Shown piece after piece: positions 33,333-42,942 of a stretch of DNA of 44,432 bases. The notes beneath the pieces are model-generated. The model had not been told where the DNA came from. It saw only the letters and a list, made by a program, of their open reading frames with translations, and searched no databases. The stretch's first letter is position 1. Each line of letters begins with the position of its first letter. Made by a program: the position numbers and the translations under genes. The stretch comes from Nemertoderma westbladi (lineage: Eukaryota; Xenacoelomorpha; Nemertodermatida; Nemertodermatidae), in the NCBI GenBank assembly GCA_032718475.1, contig JAUCBJ010005079.1:1-44432 (forward strand), read 5' to 3'.

Positions 33333-36300
33333 GTAGTCAGGTCAGGTCCCCAGATCCTGCTACCACTATGGCAGTAATGTGGTACTACCTGTAGCTGTCA
33401 GCCCAGTAGGGCAGGCCCGATAAGCATAGCCTATTCATTATTTAGTTGATCAAGAGTGGGTTGGTTCAGCCCCGTCAACTAAATAAGTCATTGAAGGCAA
33501 AGGCTCGATACGCATCTGCATTAGAGATGATACAAGCCCCGCCCTGTCTATACTGGATGCTCCTCTACCAGTGTTAGGTAACCTAACCCAGGAGGCACAC
33601 TTGGTTCAGGGTGTAACAAATGGACCCCTACAGTCGGCAGCAGGGCTGTAGGCCATGGGTAGGCGGAAGGTAATCAACCAACGGCTAGACATGCTGACAA
33701 GGTCGGCGGAAGGTAATCAACCAACGGCGACCTACTGCGAAGACGCTTGTAGGAGTTGTGACCACAAGCAGTTTACTCCCGCAACTGAAAGATATGAGTA
33801 TGAGAACCCTCCAGGAGAAATACCGGCTCGGTCGTCGCCCGGGTCAACAAGGACCGCGTCCCTCAGTGGTACACCAGGCTGGGGTCGATAACTACGCTAC
33901 TGGAACAGAAGACAGAGAAGAAAGAAGAACCAACCTGTTGAAATGTAAAAAGACACTAAAGATTGCTACAATGAACGCACGCACGCTGAAAGCACAGAGC
34001 AAACAGGGTGACATAGTCGCTCTGGCAATGGAATATAACATCGACACCATCTGCATCCAAGAACATCGGATTTGTCATGAAGACACTGCCATGAAGTTCA
34101 ATGACATTGGAAATGGATGGACGTTAGTAACAAGCTCAGCAGTAAGAAACTCGGCCAATGCATTAATTGGTGGAGTAGGAATTCTGCTAAGCCCATTTGC
34201 ACTTAAGACCCTAAATAACATCGAATCTATAAATTCCAGGGTTATGATCGCAACATTTGATAGGAATCCCAAGACAACAGTTATATGTTGCTACAGTCCA
34301 ACCAATGCATCAGAGCCAGAACAAGCAGTCAAGTTTTATGAAGAACTGACTGGACTTATTAAGGACATCCCGAAACACAATGTCAAAGTCATTGCTGGTG
34401 ACCTGAATGCGCAAATTGGCCCAGAAGACATCAAGGGTTACACCTATAACACCAGTTCTAACAGAAATGGGTACTTACTTTTAGACCTAATGGAAGAATG
34501 TGAATTGATACCAACAAACAACACATTCGAAAAGAGTAAGGGGAAGCTATGGACCTTTCAATACCCTAATGGAACCAAAGCACAACTGGATTACATCCTT
34601 ATAAACAAAAAGTGGAGAAATAGCATGATCAACTGCGAGGCATACAGCTCATTCAACCTAATTGGTTCGGACCACAGAATTGTGACTGCAGAGATCAGAC
34701 TCAGTTTGAGAGCCAGCAAACCCAGGACAAGCAAGCAAATCAACTATGACTGGGAGAAACTCAGAACTGACAATGCTGTAAAGGATGCTTATACAGTAGA
34801 AGTTCAAAACCGCTTTGAAGCACTTCAGTCAATGGATGAAGACCAATCCACCGATTCAATATACCAGAATATAATAACAGCCCACAAGGAATCAGCTAAG
34901 AGGCATATCCCCCTGAAACCTAAACGAAAACAGTATGTGCCATGGCAAAACTGTGAGGTTACTTGTAAGAGAGAAGATCTTAAGATAGCCTACAAAGTTA
35001 AAACCGAACAACCAACAACCGAAAACATTAACAAGGTTGAGAAAGCTAAGGACGATCTTAAATTGGCCTACAACATCAGCCAGGAAAAGTACATACAGGA
35101 TAAAACTGAAGCAATTACAACTGCTCACATACAGCAACAATCAAGACTTACCTGGCAAACTGTAAATGAGGTATCTGGTCGGAAAAGTTGTGCAAAGGGG
35201 TGCCTCAAAGCTGATAGTCCTGAAGAACGTGTTGGAAAGTGGAAAAATCACTTCAGCAACTTGCTTGGGCAGCCACCAAACATCGAGGTCAGCCCTACAA
35301 GGAAAATATATGACAAGACACTACCTATAGAAACAGGGGACTTCACACCTGCCGAACTCCAAAGAAGCATTAAAAGCATGTCCAATAATAAAGCGAGTGA
35401 ATTAGATGAAATCCCAGCGGAGGTATGGAAAACCGGAGTGCTAAATAGACCATTATTGAATGTTTGCAACCGGATGTTAAAAGGGGAAAAGCCACCACCA
35501 ATTTGGACTAAAGGTCAACTAAAGCCTCTCCCCAAGAAAGGAGACCTCGGCATACCAACAAACTATCGTGGGATCTGTCTGCTTGTGGTAGCTGCCAAAA
35601 TATACAATAAAATGATTCTATATAGGATTAGGCCTCACATAGAGAAACTACTGCGTAAGAGCCAAAACGGATTTCGACCAAGTAGATCAACAATAGCTCA
35701 GATACTTGCACTACGGAGACTGATTGAAGGAATTAAGTCAAAGAATCTCCCCGCAGTCATGACTTTTGTGGACTTCAAGAAGGCATTCGACTCCATCCAT
35801 AGAGGTAAAATGCTTGAAATCCTAAGAGCTTATGGAATACCAGAAGTAATTGTTGCTGGCATTGGATTGTTATATTGTGACACAGAAGCGCAGGTACTCT
35901 CACCAGATGGTGAAACTGAGTTTTTCTCAATTCTGGCTGGCGTACTGCAAGGTGACACCTTAGCACCATTACTATTTGTAATTGTGCTGGATTACGCAAT
36001 GAGGATGGCCACAAAGGGTGAAGATCTGGGATTCACACTTCAAGAACGCAGAAGTAGTAGATATCCGGCAACTACAGTCACAGACACCGACTTTGCGGAT
36101 GACATTGCCCTGCTCTCTAATACGCTAGCAGATGCACAGCTTCTACTAAATAAAGTGGAGAGGGCTGCTAAGAAGGTTGGATTGCATATAAATGCTACCA
36201 AGACCGAATTCATGACCTTTAATGTTGATGGAAACTTGACAACCATTGATAATAATCAACTAAGGAAGGTCGATGACTTCCAGTACCTTGGATCATGGAT

Positions 36301-36848
36301 AGAGAGTAGCAAAAAGGACATAGAAGTTAGGAAAGCAAAGGCTTGGGTAGCTCTATCAAAAATGGATACCATCTGGAAATCAGATCTCTCCAGGCACCTG
36401 AAGACTAAGTTCTTTCGAGCCACAGTGGAAAGTGTATTTTTATACGGGGGTGAGACCTGGACACTGACTAAATCACTTGAACAACGAATTGATGGTTGCT
36501 ACACAAGACTACTAAGGGCAGCCCTAAACATCAGCTGGAGACAACACATGACAAACGCCGAGCTTTATGGTACAATACCACCTGTATCAACCACCCTCCG
36601 TGAACGCAGATTAAGATTCAGTGGGCACTGCTGGCGAAGTAAAGACGAGGTCATACCAGATCTACTTCTCTGGCAACCAACTCATGGAAAGCGTAGTCGT
36701 GGACGACCGGCCATAACATATATAGATCAACTTGAAAGGGATACTGAACTTGGGAGAAACGAAATTGCGACAACTATGGAGAATCGGGAAGCCTGGAAGG
36801 ATCTCATTTACACTGTCCGAGTTCGCTCGACCTAGTAGTAGTAGTAGT
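33333..36848 (+). mobile_element. Full-length APE-type non-LTR retrotransposon, family B
   Basis: The 3.5-kb element starts gtagtcaggtcagg and ends in a (GTA)n tail at 36834-36848. It is bounded by the two copies of the 360-bp direct repeat. About 460 bp of 5' UTR precede the ORF and contain a duplicated block (cggaaggtaatcaaccaacg at about 33665 and 33708). There is no 3' UTR: the stop codon is the first TAG of the tail. The bottom strand at the 3' junction reads ...aaaagtttt/att, a plausible APE-type nick site. An intact ORF and a 99-percent-identical duplication make this the youngest insertion in the nest. RTE-like affinity is inferred. Confidence 0.93.
33794..36835 (+). CDS. Endonuclease/reverse transcriptase of non-LTR family B, intact
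   Basis: 1013 residues from ATG 33794; the frame extends 12 codons further 5' without an ATG. The protein nicks DNA and copies its own RNA at the nick (target-primed reverse transcription). Domains: an AP-endonuclease-like part with KIATMNARTLKAQ (about residue 55), ICIQEHRI (catalytic Glu), GDLNAQIG (Asp/Asn), LDYILIN and GSDHRIV (Asp-His); a linker; then reverse transcriptase with LKPLPKKGD, NGFRPSRSTIAQ, VDFKKAFDS, GVLQGDTLAPLLF, catalytic DFADDIALLS and YLGSWIESS; and a C-terminal domain ending TVRVRST. No stop or shift is seen, so the product may be functional. A 5'-truncated copy lies at 9917-10381. Confidence 0.93.
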   Translation: MSMRTLQEKYRLGRRPGQQGPRPSVVHQAGVDNYATGTEDREERRTNLLKCKKTLKIATMNARTLKAQSKQGDIVALAMEYNIDTICIQEHRICHEDTAMKFNDIGNGWTLVTSSAVRNSANALIGGVGILLSPFALKTLNNIESINSRVMIATFDRNPKTTVICCYSPTNASEPEQAVKFYEELTGLIKDIPKHNVKVIAGDLNAQIGPEDIKGYTYNTSSNRNGYLLLDLMEECELIPTNNTFEKSKGKLWTFQYPNGTKAQLDYILINKKWRNSMINCEAYSSFNLIGSDHRIVTAEIRLSLRASKPRTSKQINYDWEKLRTDNAVKDAYTVEVQNRFEALQSMDEDQSTDSIYQNIITAHKESAKRHIPLKPKRKQYVPWQNCEVTCKREDLKIAYKVKTEQPTTENINKVEKAKDDLKLAYNISQEKYIQDKTEAITTAHIQQQSRLTWQTVNEVSGRKSCAKGCLKADSPEERVGKWKNHFSNLLGQPPNIEVSPTRKIYDKTLPIETGDFTPAELQRSIKSMSNNKASELDEIPAEVWKTGVLNRPLLNVCNRMLKGEKPPPIWTKGQLKPLPKKGDLGIPTNYRGICLLVVAAKIYNKMILYRIRPHIEKLLRKSQNGFRPSRSTIAQILALRRLIEGIKSKNLPAVMTFVDFKKAFDSIHRGKMLEILRAYGIPEVIVAGIGLLYCDTEAQVLSPDGETEFFSILAGVLQGDTLAPLLFVIVLDYAMRMATKGEDLGFTLQERRSSRYPATTVTDTDFADDIALLSNTLADAQLLLNKVERAAKKVGLHINATKTEFMTFNVDGNLTTIDNNQLRKVDDFQYLGSWIESSKKDIEVRKAKAWVALSKMDTIWKSDLSRHLKTKFFRATVESVFLYGGETWTLTKSLEQRIDGCYTRLLRAALNISWRQHMTNAELYGTIPPVSTTLRERRLRFSGHCWRSKDEVIPDLLLWQPTHGKRSRGRPAITYIDQLERDTELGRNEIATTMENREAWKDLIYTVRVRST

Positions 36849-37208
36849 AAAACTTTTCTCAACCGCAATCTTGCATTTAAGAAAGTATTCCTTCTCCACT
36901 TCCAATATCCGGTGACTGGCCGGAATTCCGTGGTCTAAAAGTTCCACCTCCAGCATCGGCGTTTTCCCCCATGGTGTCGGGAATAACGGCAACATATGTT
37001 AACAATCCATTTATTTCAGATATAAAAGAGCAATTACTCAAACAATACGCAGATGTATTCAGATCACAGGGTAAACTGTCGACAAGGGTTAGTGACCCGA
37101 TGCGTATAGAACTAAAAGACCACGTGCAACCATTCACTATCCATACAGCCTGCCCAATTCCATTCGCACGCTGTGAGAATGTTAAACAAGAAATTGACAA
37201 TATTTTAA
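36849..37208 (+). repeat. Right copy of the 360-bp direct repeat
   Basis: Same length as 32973-33332, with three substitutions (near 36889, 36945 and 37018). It repeats the last 146 bp of the BEL LTR (to 36994), the BEL target duplication tatgt (36995-36999) and the start of the Gypsy RT. After it the Gypsy frame continues without interruption. Confidence 0.95.
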
Positions 37209-39638
37209 ATTGCCATATCATTGAATGCGTTGGTGATCGGGCAACGGAATGGTGCCACCCATTGGTTATAGCTCCCAAACCCAATGGTGGAATACGTATC
37301 ACTGTTAATTTAACTAAACTGAATTCTCAAGTAAAGCAGACAGTCCATAATTCAAGAACTCCGTTCAACACCGTTTCTGAAATAACTCCCGGTGCCCAAC
37401 ATTTCACTACCCTGGATGCAAACAAGGGGTATTGGCAGGTCGAGTTAGAGGAGGCGTCACGAGACCTAACCACATTTATAACTCCCTGGGGCAGATTCCG
37501 TTATACCAGGGCACCCATGGGCTTCATATCGACGGGCGACAGTTACAATTTACGTGGAGATCTCGCAATGGAGGGTTTAGAGAAAGTCTATAAAGTTGTA
37601 GATGATATCATTATCGAAGATACTTCATTCGATAATCATTTACAGAAAGTCAAAGTTGTTCTAGAACGCTGTAGGAAATTCGGGATTACATCAAACACCG
37701 AAAAATTCAAATTCACCCTACTGGAAGTAATGTTTGGTGGGTACTTAATTTCTCGGAGTGATATCACCCCAGACCCAACAAATTAAATGCGATCAGAGAC
37801 TTCCCGGAACCTACCAACATTACGGACCTCCAATCATTTATGGGTTTAGTTAACCAGTTGGAAAGTTTTTCCTCAGAAATTAGCGCAGCAGCGACACCTT
37901 TGCAAAGTTTGTTGTGCACTCGCAACCAGTTTACTTGGCTGGAACATCATAAATTGGCCTTCGAAAAAGTTAAAACTGTACTCAGCAGCCCACCAATACT
38001 AGCCAATGGAGACTATTCTGGAATGTGACACGAGTCGACTCAAGGGATATAGATTCGACTTACTCCAAAAACACGATGACAAATGGAAACTTGTCATGTA
38101 TGGCAGTCGATTTTTATCAGATGTGGAATCGAGATATGCTATGATCGAACTCGAGGCTTTATCTATAAAGTATGCTATCGAAAAGTGTCGATTATACTTA
38201 GCTGGTATTACCCACTTTACCGTGGTTACGGATCACAATCCCCTAGTAACCATATTTAACAAATATTCGTTAAACCAAATAGATAACCTCAAACTTCAGA
38301 AAATCAAATTGTCTCTCCGAACTGCTTACCAATTCACTGTTAAGTGGAGAAAAGGGAAGGAACACATCGTCGCGGATTGCCTTAGCTGGTCCCCCATCGA
38401 TGATCCCCAGGAAGACGAATCATCATCTATAATGGCGCCAATCAGCGAAACGTTGGGTGTCGCTACCTCGGTCATAATGGGCTGCGAAACAACTAAACCT
38501 GGGTGGATTTCAGATCCAATTCTTGAGGAAATTCGAATTTCCGCCAAACTTTATGACGATTACCAACAACTTATTAAAGAAATTCAATTGGGTTTTACCA
38601 ACCCCCAGTGCTGGACACCGTATATTAAACAGTTCATCTCTATACAAAACGATTTGTTGATTGATGACAACCTTATATTATACAGATCACGTATTATTAT
38701 TCCCCGCGCTATGCAACCGGATGTTATAAAGAAACTACACAGTTCCCACCAAGGGACAACTCATACGAAACAAAGGGCTGATTTGGCTGTGCATTGGCCG
38801 GGAATAACTAAGGATATTACCCATACAATACAAAAATGCAATGTCTGCCAAGAAAAACGACCCAGTCTCCCCAAAGAGGAGATGACTAACGATCCTCTTC
38901 CTAACCGATCACTCATATCTCGTCTATGTGGATCATCTTTCCGGCTACCCGATTGTTGTAGCCGAGTTTACAAAGACACCCGACTCAACAAAGGTGGCAT
39001 ATGTAACCCGTAAATTTGTTATGGATATGGGAGTCCCAATGTGATTTCGATTTGACAGAGGCCCTCAGTTCGCCTCTGCTAAATTCGATAAGTTCCTCAA
39101 ACGTTGGGGGGTTAAATGGGCACCAAGTACACCCCATTACCCACAATCTAACGGACATGCGGAGACTGCCGTAAAGTCGATGAAGGAATTACTATCCAAA
39201 ATGGCATCTTCACACATAGATAGTGATGAATTCCAAGAAGGTGTTCTAGAATTCCGTAAAACTCTCAAGTAAGACGGCATTTCACCAAATCAAATGATGT
39301 TTGGGCACAACTTACGCTCTCGTATTCCTGCTCACCATTCATCCTTCCAACATCATTGGCAGGATATTGCTGATAACGCAGATACATATGGCGATGTCAC
39401 TACCGACTCAACATATGGTGACGTCACTACCGACTCGAGAATGAAATATTATTACAACCGATCAGCACGCAATCTCCACCCACATAAAATAAATACGCAA
39501 GTACATATACAGGACCCACGTACCAAGCTATGGGACCAAATCGGCAAGATTATTGGCATTGGTCAGCATCATGATTATCGCATTAAACAGCGCTCAGGCC
39601 GCACTTTGTGGCGCAATCCCAGATTTATACGCGAATAG
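36995..39638 (+). pseudogene. Gypsy pol: reverse transcriptase, RNase H, integrase (frameshifted)
   Basis: Reverse transcriptase runs to 37786 with WCHPLVIAPKPNGGIRITVN, LDANKGYWQVEL, RAPMGFISTGDSYNLRGD and catalytic KVVDDIIIED. A one-base shift near 37784 and a second near 38000 precede the RNase H part (ECDTSRLKGYRF, RYAMIELEALSIKYA, TDHNPL). The integrase HHCC region (HSSHQGTTHTKQR, CNVCQEKRP) lies at about 38740-38870. A further shift near 38905 and stops at 39043 (TGA) and about 39271 (TAA) break the integrase core, whose residues are still visible (FDRGPQF, NGHAETAVK). The last part, to 39638, contains a 27-bp tandem duplication (about 39385-39438). BEL LTR sequence at 36971-36994 supplies a fortuitous ATG in frame with the RT. 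Confidence 0.9.
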
Positions 39639-39796
39639 GTACCCACAGACACGGAAAGTATTGAATTAGATTCAAACACAGACTCTTGTTCCGAAACTGA
39701 AACTAAATTAGATAGGCCCAATATACCGGAACCTCAGATCCTACGACATTCCCCACGATTAAACAAATAGTAATGTCTGCTTTTTTTTATACTTCC

Positions 39797-39820
39797 AAAA
39801 AAGAAATGAAAAAAATGAGT
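39797..39820 (+). promoter_or_regulatory. Polypurine tract of the Gypsy element
   Basis: An A/G-rich run (aaaaaagaaatgaaaaaaat then gag) sits directly before the 3' LTR, where the plus-strand primer of LTR retrotransposons lies. Confidence 0.7.
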
Positions 39821-40031
39821 TGATATACTCTTGGACCCTGGATCTGAGACCTGGGATGTACCGGTAGGTAGGAGATATACTGCTTACTGTGTTGTTCTAT
39901 TCATGGCCTGCCTGTGTATTACTGTTCTATGGACTGACACTTATATACATACCTGAAACGCACTGATTATTAATATTACACTGCTTAATGCATATTATCA
40001 GTATTATTTTATACGTTCCGGGGTTAGTACA
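39821..40031 (+). repeat. Gypsy 3' LTR
   Basis: 211 bp, TGATATAC...TACA, followed by the target duplication ggcgc. Its distal part (from 39858) is repeated at 41144-41315 by a later tandem duplication. Confidence 0.93.
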
Positions 40032-41135
40032 GGCGCGAGAGGTAACGCGAGAGGTAACGCAAGAGGGCGCGAGAGGTAACGCGAGAAGGCACGAGAGGCA
40101 ACGCGAGAGGGTGCAAGAGGGCGCGAGAGGTAACGGGAGAGGGTGTGTGAGGGCACGAGAGGTAACGTGAGAGGGGGCGAGAGGGCGCGAGAGGTAACGC
40201 GAGAGGGCGCGAGAGGTAACGCGAGAGGGCGCGAGAGATAACATGAGAGGGTGCAAGAGGTACCACAAGAGGGTGCGAGAGGTAACGCGAGAGGGCGCGA
40301 GAGGTAACACGAGAGGGCGCGAGAGGTAACGCGAGAGGGCACGAGAGGTAACATGAGAGGGCATGAGAGGTAACGCGAGAGGGTGCGAGAGGTAACACGA
40401 GAGGGCGCGAGAGGTGATGCGAGAGGGCGCGAGAGGTAATGCGAGAGGGCGCGAGAGGTAACGGGAAGGGTGCGAGAGGTAACACGAGCGAGAGGTAACA
40501 CGAGAGGGCGCGAGAGGTAACGCGAGAGGACGCGAGAGGGCGTGAGAGGTAACGCGAGAGGGCGCGACAGGGCGCGAGAGGTACGTGAGAGGGCACGAGA
40601 GGTAATGCGAGAGGGCGCAAGAGGTAACATGAGAGGGCACGAGAGGTAACGCGAGAGGGTGCGAGAGGGCATGAGAGATAACGCGAGAGGTAATGCGAGA
40701 GGGCGCAAGAGGTAGCGAGAAGTAACGCAAGAGGACGCGAGAGGTAACGCTAGAGGGTGCGAGAGGTAACGCGAGAGGGCGCAAGAGGTAACACGAGAGG
40801 GCGCAACAGGTAATGCAAGAGGTAACGCGAGAGGGCACGAGAGGTAATGCAAGAGGGCGCGAGAGGTAACGCGAGAGGGCGCGAGAGGTAACGCGAGAGG
40901 GCACAAGAGGTAATGCGATAGGGCACGAGAGGTAATGCGAGAGGGCGCAAGAGGTAACGCGAGAGGGCGCAAGAGGTAATGCGAGCGGGCGCGAGAGGTA
41001 ATGCGAGAGGGCGCGAGAGGGCGCACAAATGACAGGTAACGCGAGAGGGCACACAAGTGAATGAAAATGAAACGCTAATTGTCATTGTTGTCACACATGT
41101 CAGCATGTCATATATTAATTTTGTATAAGTTTAGG
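39858..41135 (+). repeat. Tandem segmental duplication, copy 1
   Basis: 1278 bp running from gtaccggtaggtaggag inside the Gypsy 3' LTR, through the minisatellite, to ttttgtataagtttagg in unique intron DNA. Copy 2 is 41144-42420 (1277 bp). Eight bases (taggagta) separate them. Because it includes Gypsy LTR sequence, the duplication is younger than the Gypsy insertion. Confidence 0.93.
40032..41057 (+). repeat. 22-bp minisatellite, main array
   Basis: Continuation of the array at 16551-16793 after the Gypsy insertion; about 46 degenerate units of gagaggtaacgcgagagggc(gc), with some shortened or lengthened units (gagagggcgc doubled). Minus-strand open frames of several hundred codons rich in S, R, L and P across it are products of the repeat, not genes. 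Confidence 0.95.
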
Positions 41136-41143
41136 TAGGAGTA

Positions 41144-42420
41144 GTACCGGTAGGTAGGAGATATACTGCTTAGTGTTGTTCTATTCATGGCCTGCCTGTG
41201 TATTACTGTTCTATGGACTGACACTTATATACATACCTGAAACGCACTGATTATTAATATTACACTGCTTAATGCATATTATCAGTATTATTTTATACGT
41301 TCCGGGGTTAGTACAGGCGTGAGAGGTAACGCGAGAGGGCGTGAGAGGTAACGCAAGAGGGCGCGAGAGGTAACGCGAGAAGGCACGAGAGGCAATGCGA
41401 GAGGGTGCAAGAGGGCGCGAGAGGTAACGGGAGAGGGTGTGTGAGGGCACGAGAGGTAACGTGAGAGGGGGCGAGAGGGTGCGAGAGGTAACGCGAGAGG
41501 GCGCGAGAGGTAACGCGAGAGGGCGCGAGAGATAACACGAGAGGGTGCAAGAGGTACCACAAGAGGGTGCGAGAGGTAACGCGAGAGGGCGCGAGAGGTA
41601 ACATGAGAGGGCGCGAGAGGTAACGCGAGAGGGCACGAGAGGTAACACGAGAGGGCATGAGAGGTAACGCGAGAGGGTGCGAGAGGTAACACGAGAGGGC
41701 GCAAGAGGTGATGCGAGAGGGCGCGAGAGGTAATGCGAGAGGGCGCGAGAGGTAACGGGAGAGGGTGCGAGAGGTAACACGAGCGAGAGGTAACACGAGA
41801 GGGCGCGAGAGGTAACGCGAGAGGGCGTGAGAGGTAACGCGAGAGGGCGCGACAGGGCGCGAGAGGTACGTGAGAGGGCACGAGAGGTAATGCGAGAGGG
41901 CGCAAGAGGTAACATGAGAGGGCACGAGAGGTAACGCGAGATGGTGCGAGAGGGCATGAGAGATAACGCGAGAGGTAATGCGAGAGGGCGCAAGAGGTAG
42001 CGAGAGGTAACGCAAGAGGACGCGAGAGGTAACTCTAGAGGGTGCGAGAGGTAACGCGAGAGGGCGCAAGAGGGCGCAACAGGTAATGCAAGAGGTAACG
42101 CGAGAGGGCGCGAGAGGTAACGCAAGAGGGCGCGAGAGGTAACGCAAGAGGGCGCGAGAGGTAACGCGAGAGGGCACAAGAGGTAATGCGATAGGGCACG
42201 AGAGGTAATGCGAGAGGGCGCAAGAGGTAACGCGAGAGGGCGCAAGAGGTAACGCGAGAGGGCGCGAGAGGTAACGCGAGAGGGCGCGAGAGGTAACGTG
42301 AGAGAGCGCACAAATGACAGGTAACGCGAGAGGGCACACAAGTGAATGAAAATGAAACGCTAATTGTCATTGTTGTCACACATGTCAGCATGTCATATAT
42401 TAATTTTGTATAAGTTTAGG
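41144..42420 (+). repeat. Tandem segmental duplication, copy 2
   Basis: Contains a 172-bp LTR remnant (41144-41315) that shares every variant of the 3' LTR rather than the 5' LTR, a second minisatellite array (41316-42340) and the unique segment aatgaaaatgaaacgctaat...agtttagg. A 4-base deletion (ctgt) near 41191 distinguishes it from copy 1. It is not a separate solo-LTR insertion, because the 5' 37 bp of the LTR are missing and the flanks match copy 1. Confidence 0.92.
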
Positions 42421-42654
42421 CCTGCAGGTGTGTCTATAGGTATATAATATCTAATTATTTAAAGTATTATACTGTTAGACTAATTATTTAAGAAGCAATT
42501 TCTGGAATGTACGTCAAAAGGAAAAACACCAGTCACAGAATCGCAAAGAACACAGTCTACATTTGCAAATATCTATTGTAAAACTTTTCCAAAAATGAAG
42601 CTCAGTGGGCATCATTAAAATTCTTAAATCCTACAATATTGTGTGCATACCAAC
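42421..42654. other. PCMT intron next to the donor site
   Basis: Unique AT-rich DNA between the duplicated block and the exon; nothing else recognised. Confidence 0.5.
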
Positions 42655-42791
42655 CATATGTGGAGCACTTATAGTTGCCGCATATCCAATAGTTTGAGGG
42701 GAATCAGCGTAGGCATTGGTTTTAACAAAGTTACCTCGGTCAATGGTTATCAATGCTCGTTCTACTGCAGGAGTCTTTATGACACCATTTC
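42655..42791 (-). CDS. PCMT1: Internal exon of protein-L-isoaspartate O-methyltransferase (N-terminal part)
   Basis: The 137-bp exon encodes 45 full codons, NGVIKTPAVERALITIDRGN... to GYAATISAPHM, preceded by two bases of a split codon. The segment KTNAYADSPQTIGYAATI is the conserved block before SAM-binding motif I in PCMT proteins. The acceptor is atag at 42792-42795. The donor is ATG followed by gttggt (42654-42649), a weak but usable GT donor. Only this boundary keeps phase 0 with the next exon at 16122. The first exon (start codon) was not found in 42792-44432 and probably lies beyond the window. Confidence 0.92.
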
Positions 42792-42942
42792 CTATGATAA
42801 CAGATATAAAATGTTAATCGCCTAACTCAAACCCCTAACTATTATTTCCTTTATATAAATAATACTTGTGTATGTAAAGTAACATTTATTATTATACTTC
42901 TGCAACCATGCGCAAACCAGTCCTCCACACTGGAATCCTTAC

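Larger units (their letters stand above)
16794..40031 (+). mobile_element. Gypsy LTR retrotransposon carrying nested insertions
   Basis: Two 211-bp LTRs (16794-17004 and 39821-40031) begin TGATATAC and end TACA. They are flanked by the 5-bp target duplication ggcgc at 16789-16793 and 40032-40036. About nine differences between the LTRs (about 4 percent) point to an insertion of moderate age. Internal order is gag, zinc knuckle and protease, reverse transcriptase, RNase H, integrase. Inserts at 18190-18766, 19536-33118 and 33333-36848 explain the 23.2-kb length; without them about 5.2 kb remain. The coding region has several frameshifts and stops, so the copy is defective. Motifs resemble Mag-like Gypsy lineages; that assignment is tentative. 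Confidence 0.93.

Noticed and set aside
41144-41315. Separate solo LTR of the Gypsy element
   Set aside because: The first 37 bp of the LTR are missing, the variants match the 3' LTR, and both flanks match copy 1; tandem duplication explains it better.
39927-42391. Minus-strand open frames of 118-376 codons rich in S, R, L and P across the minisatellite
   Set aside because: The 22-bp unit has no stop in any minus-strand frame, so all three frames stay open and give a 22-residue periodic peptide. This is an artefact of the repeat.
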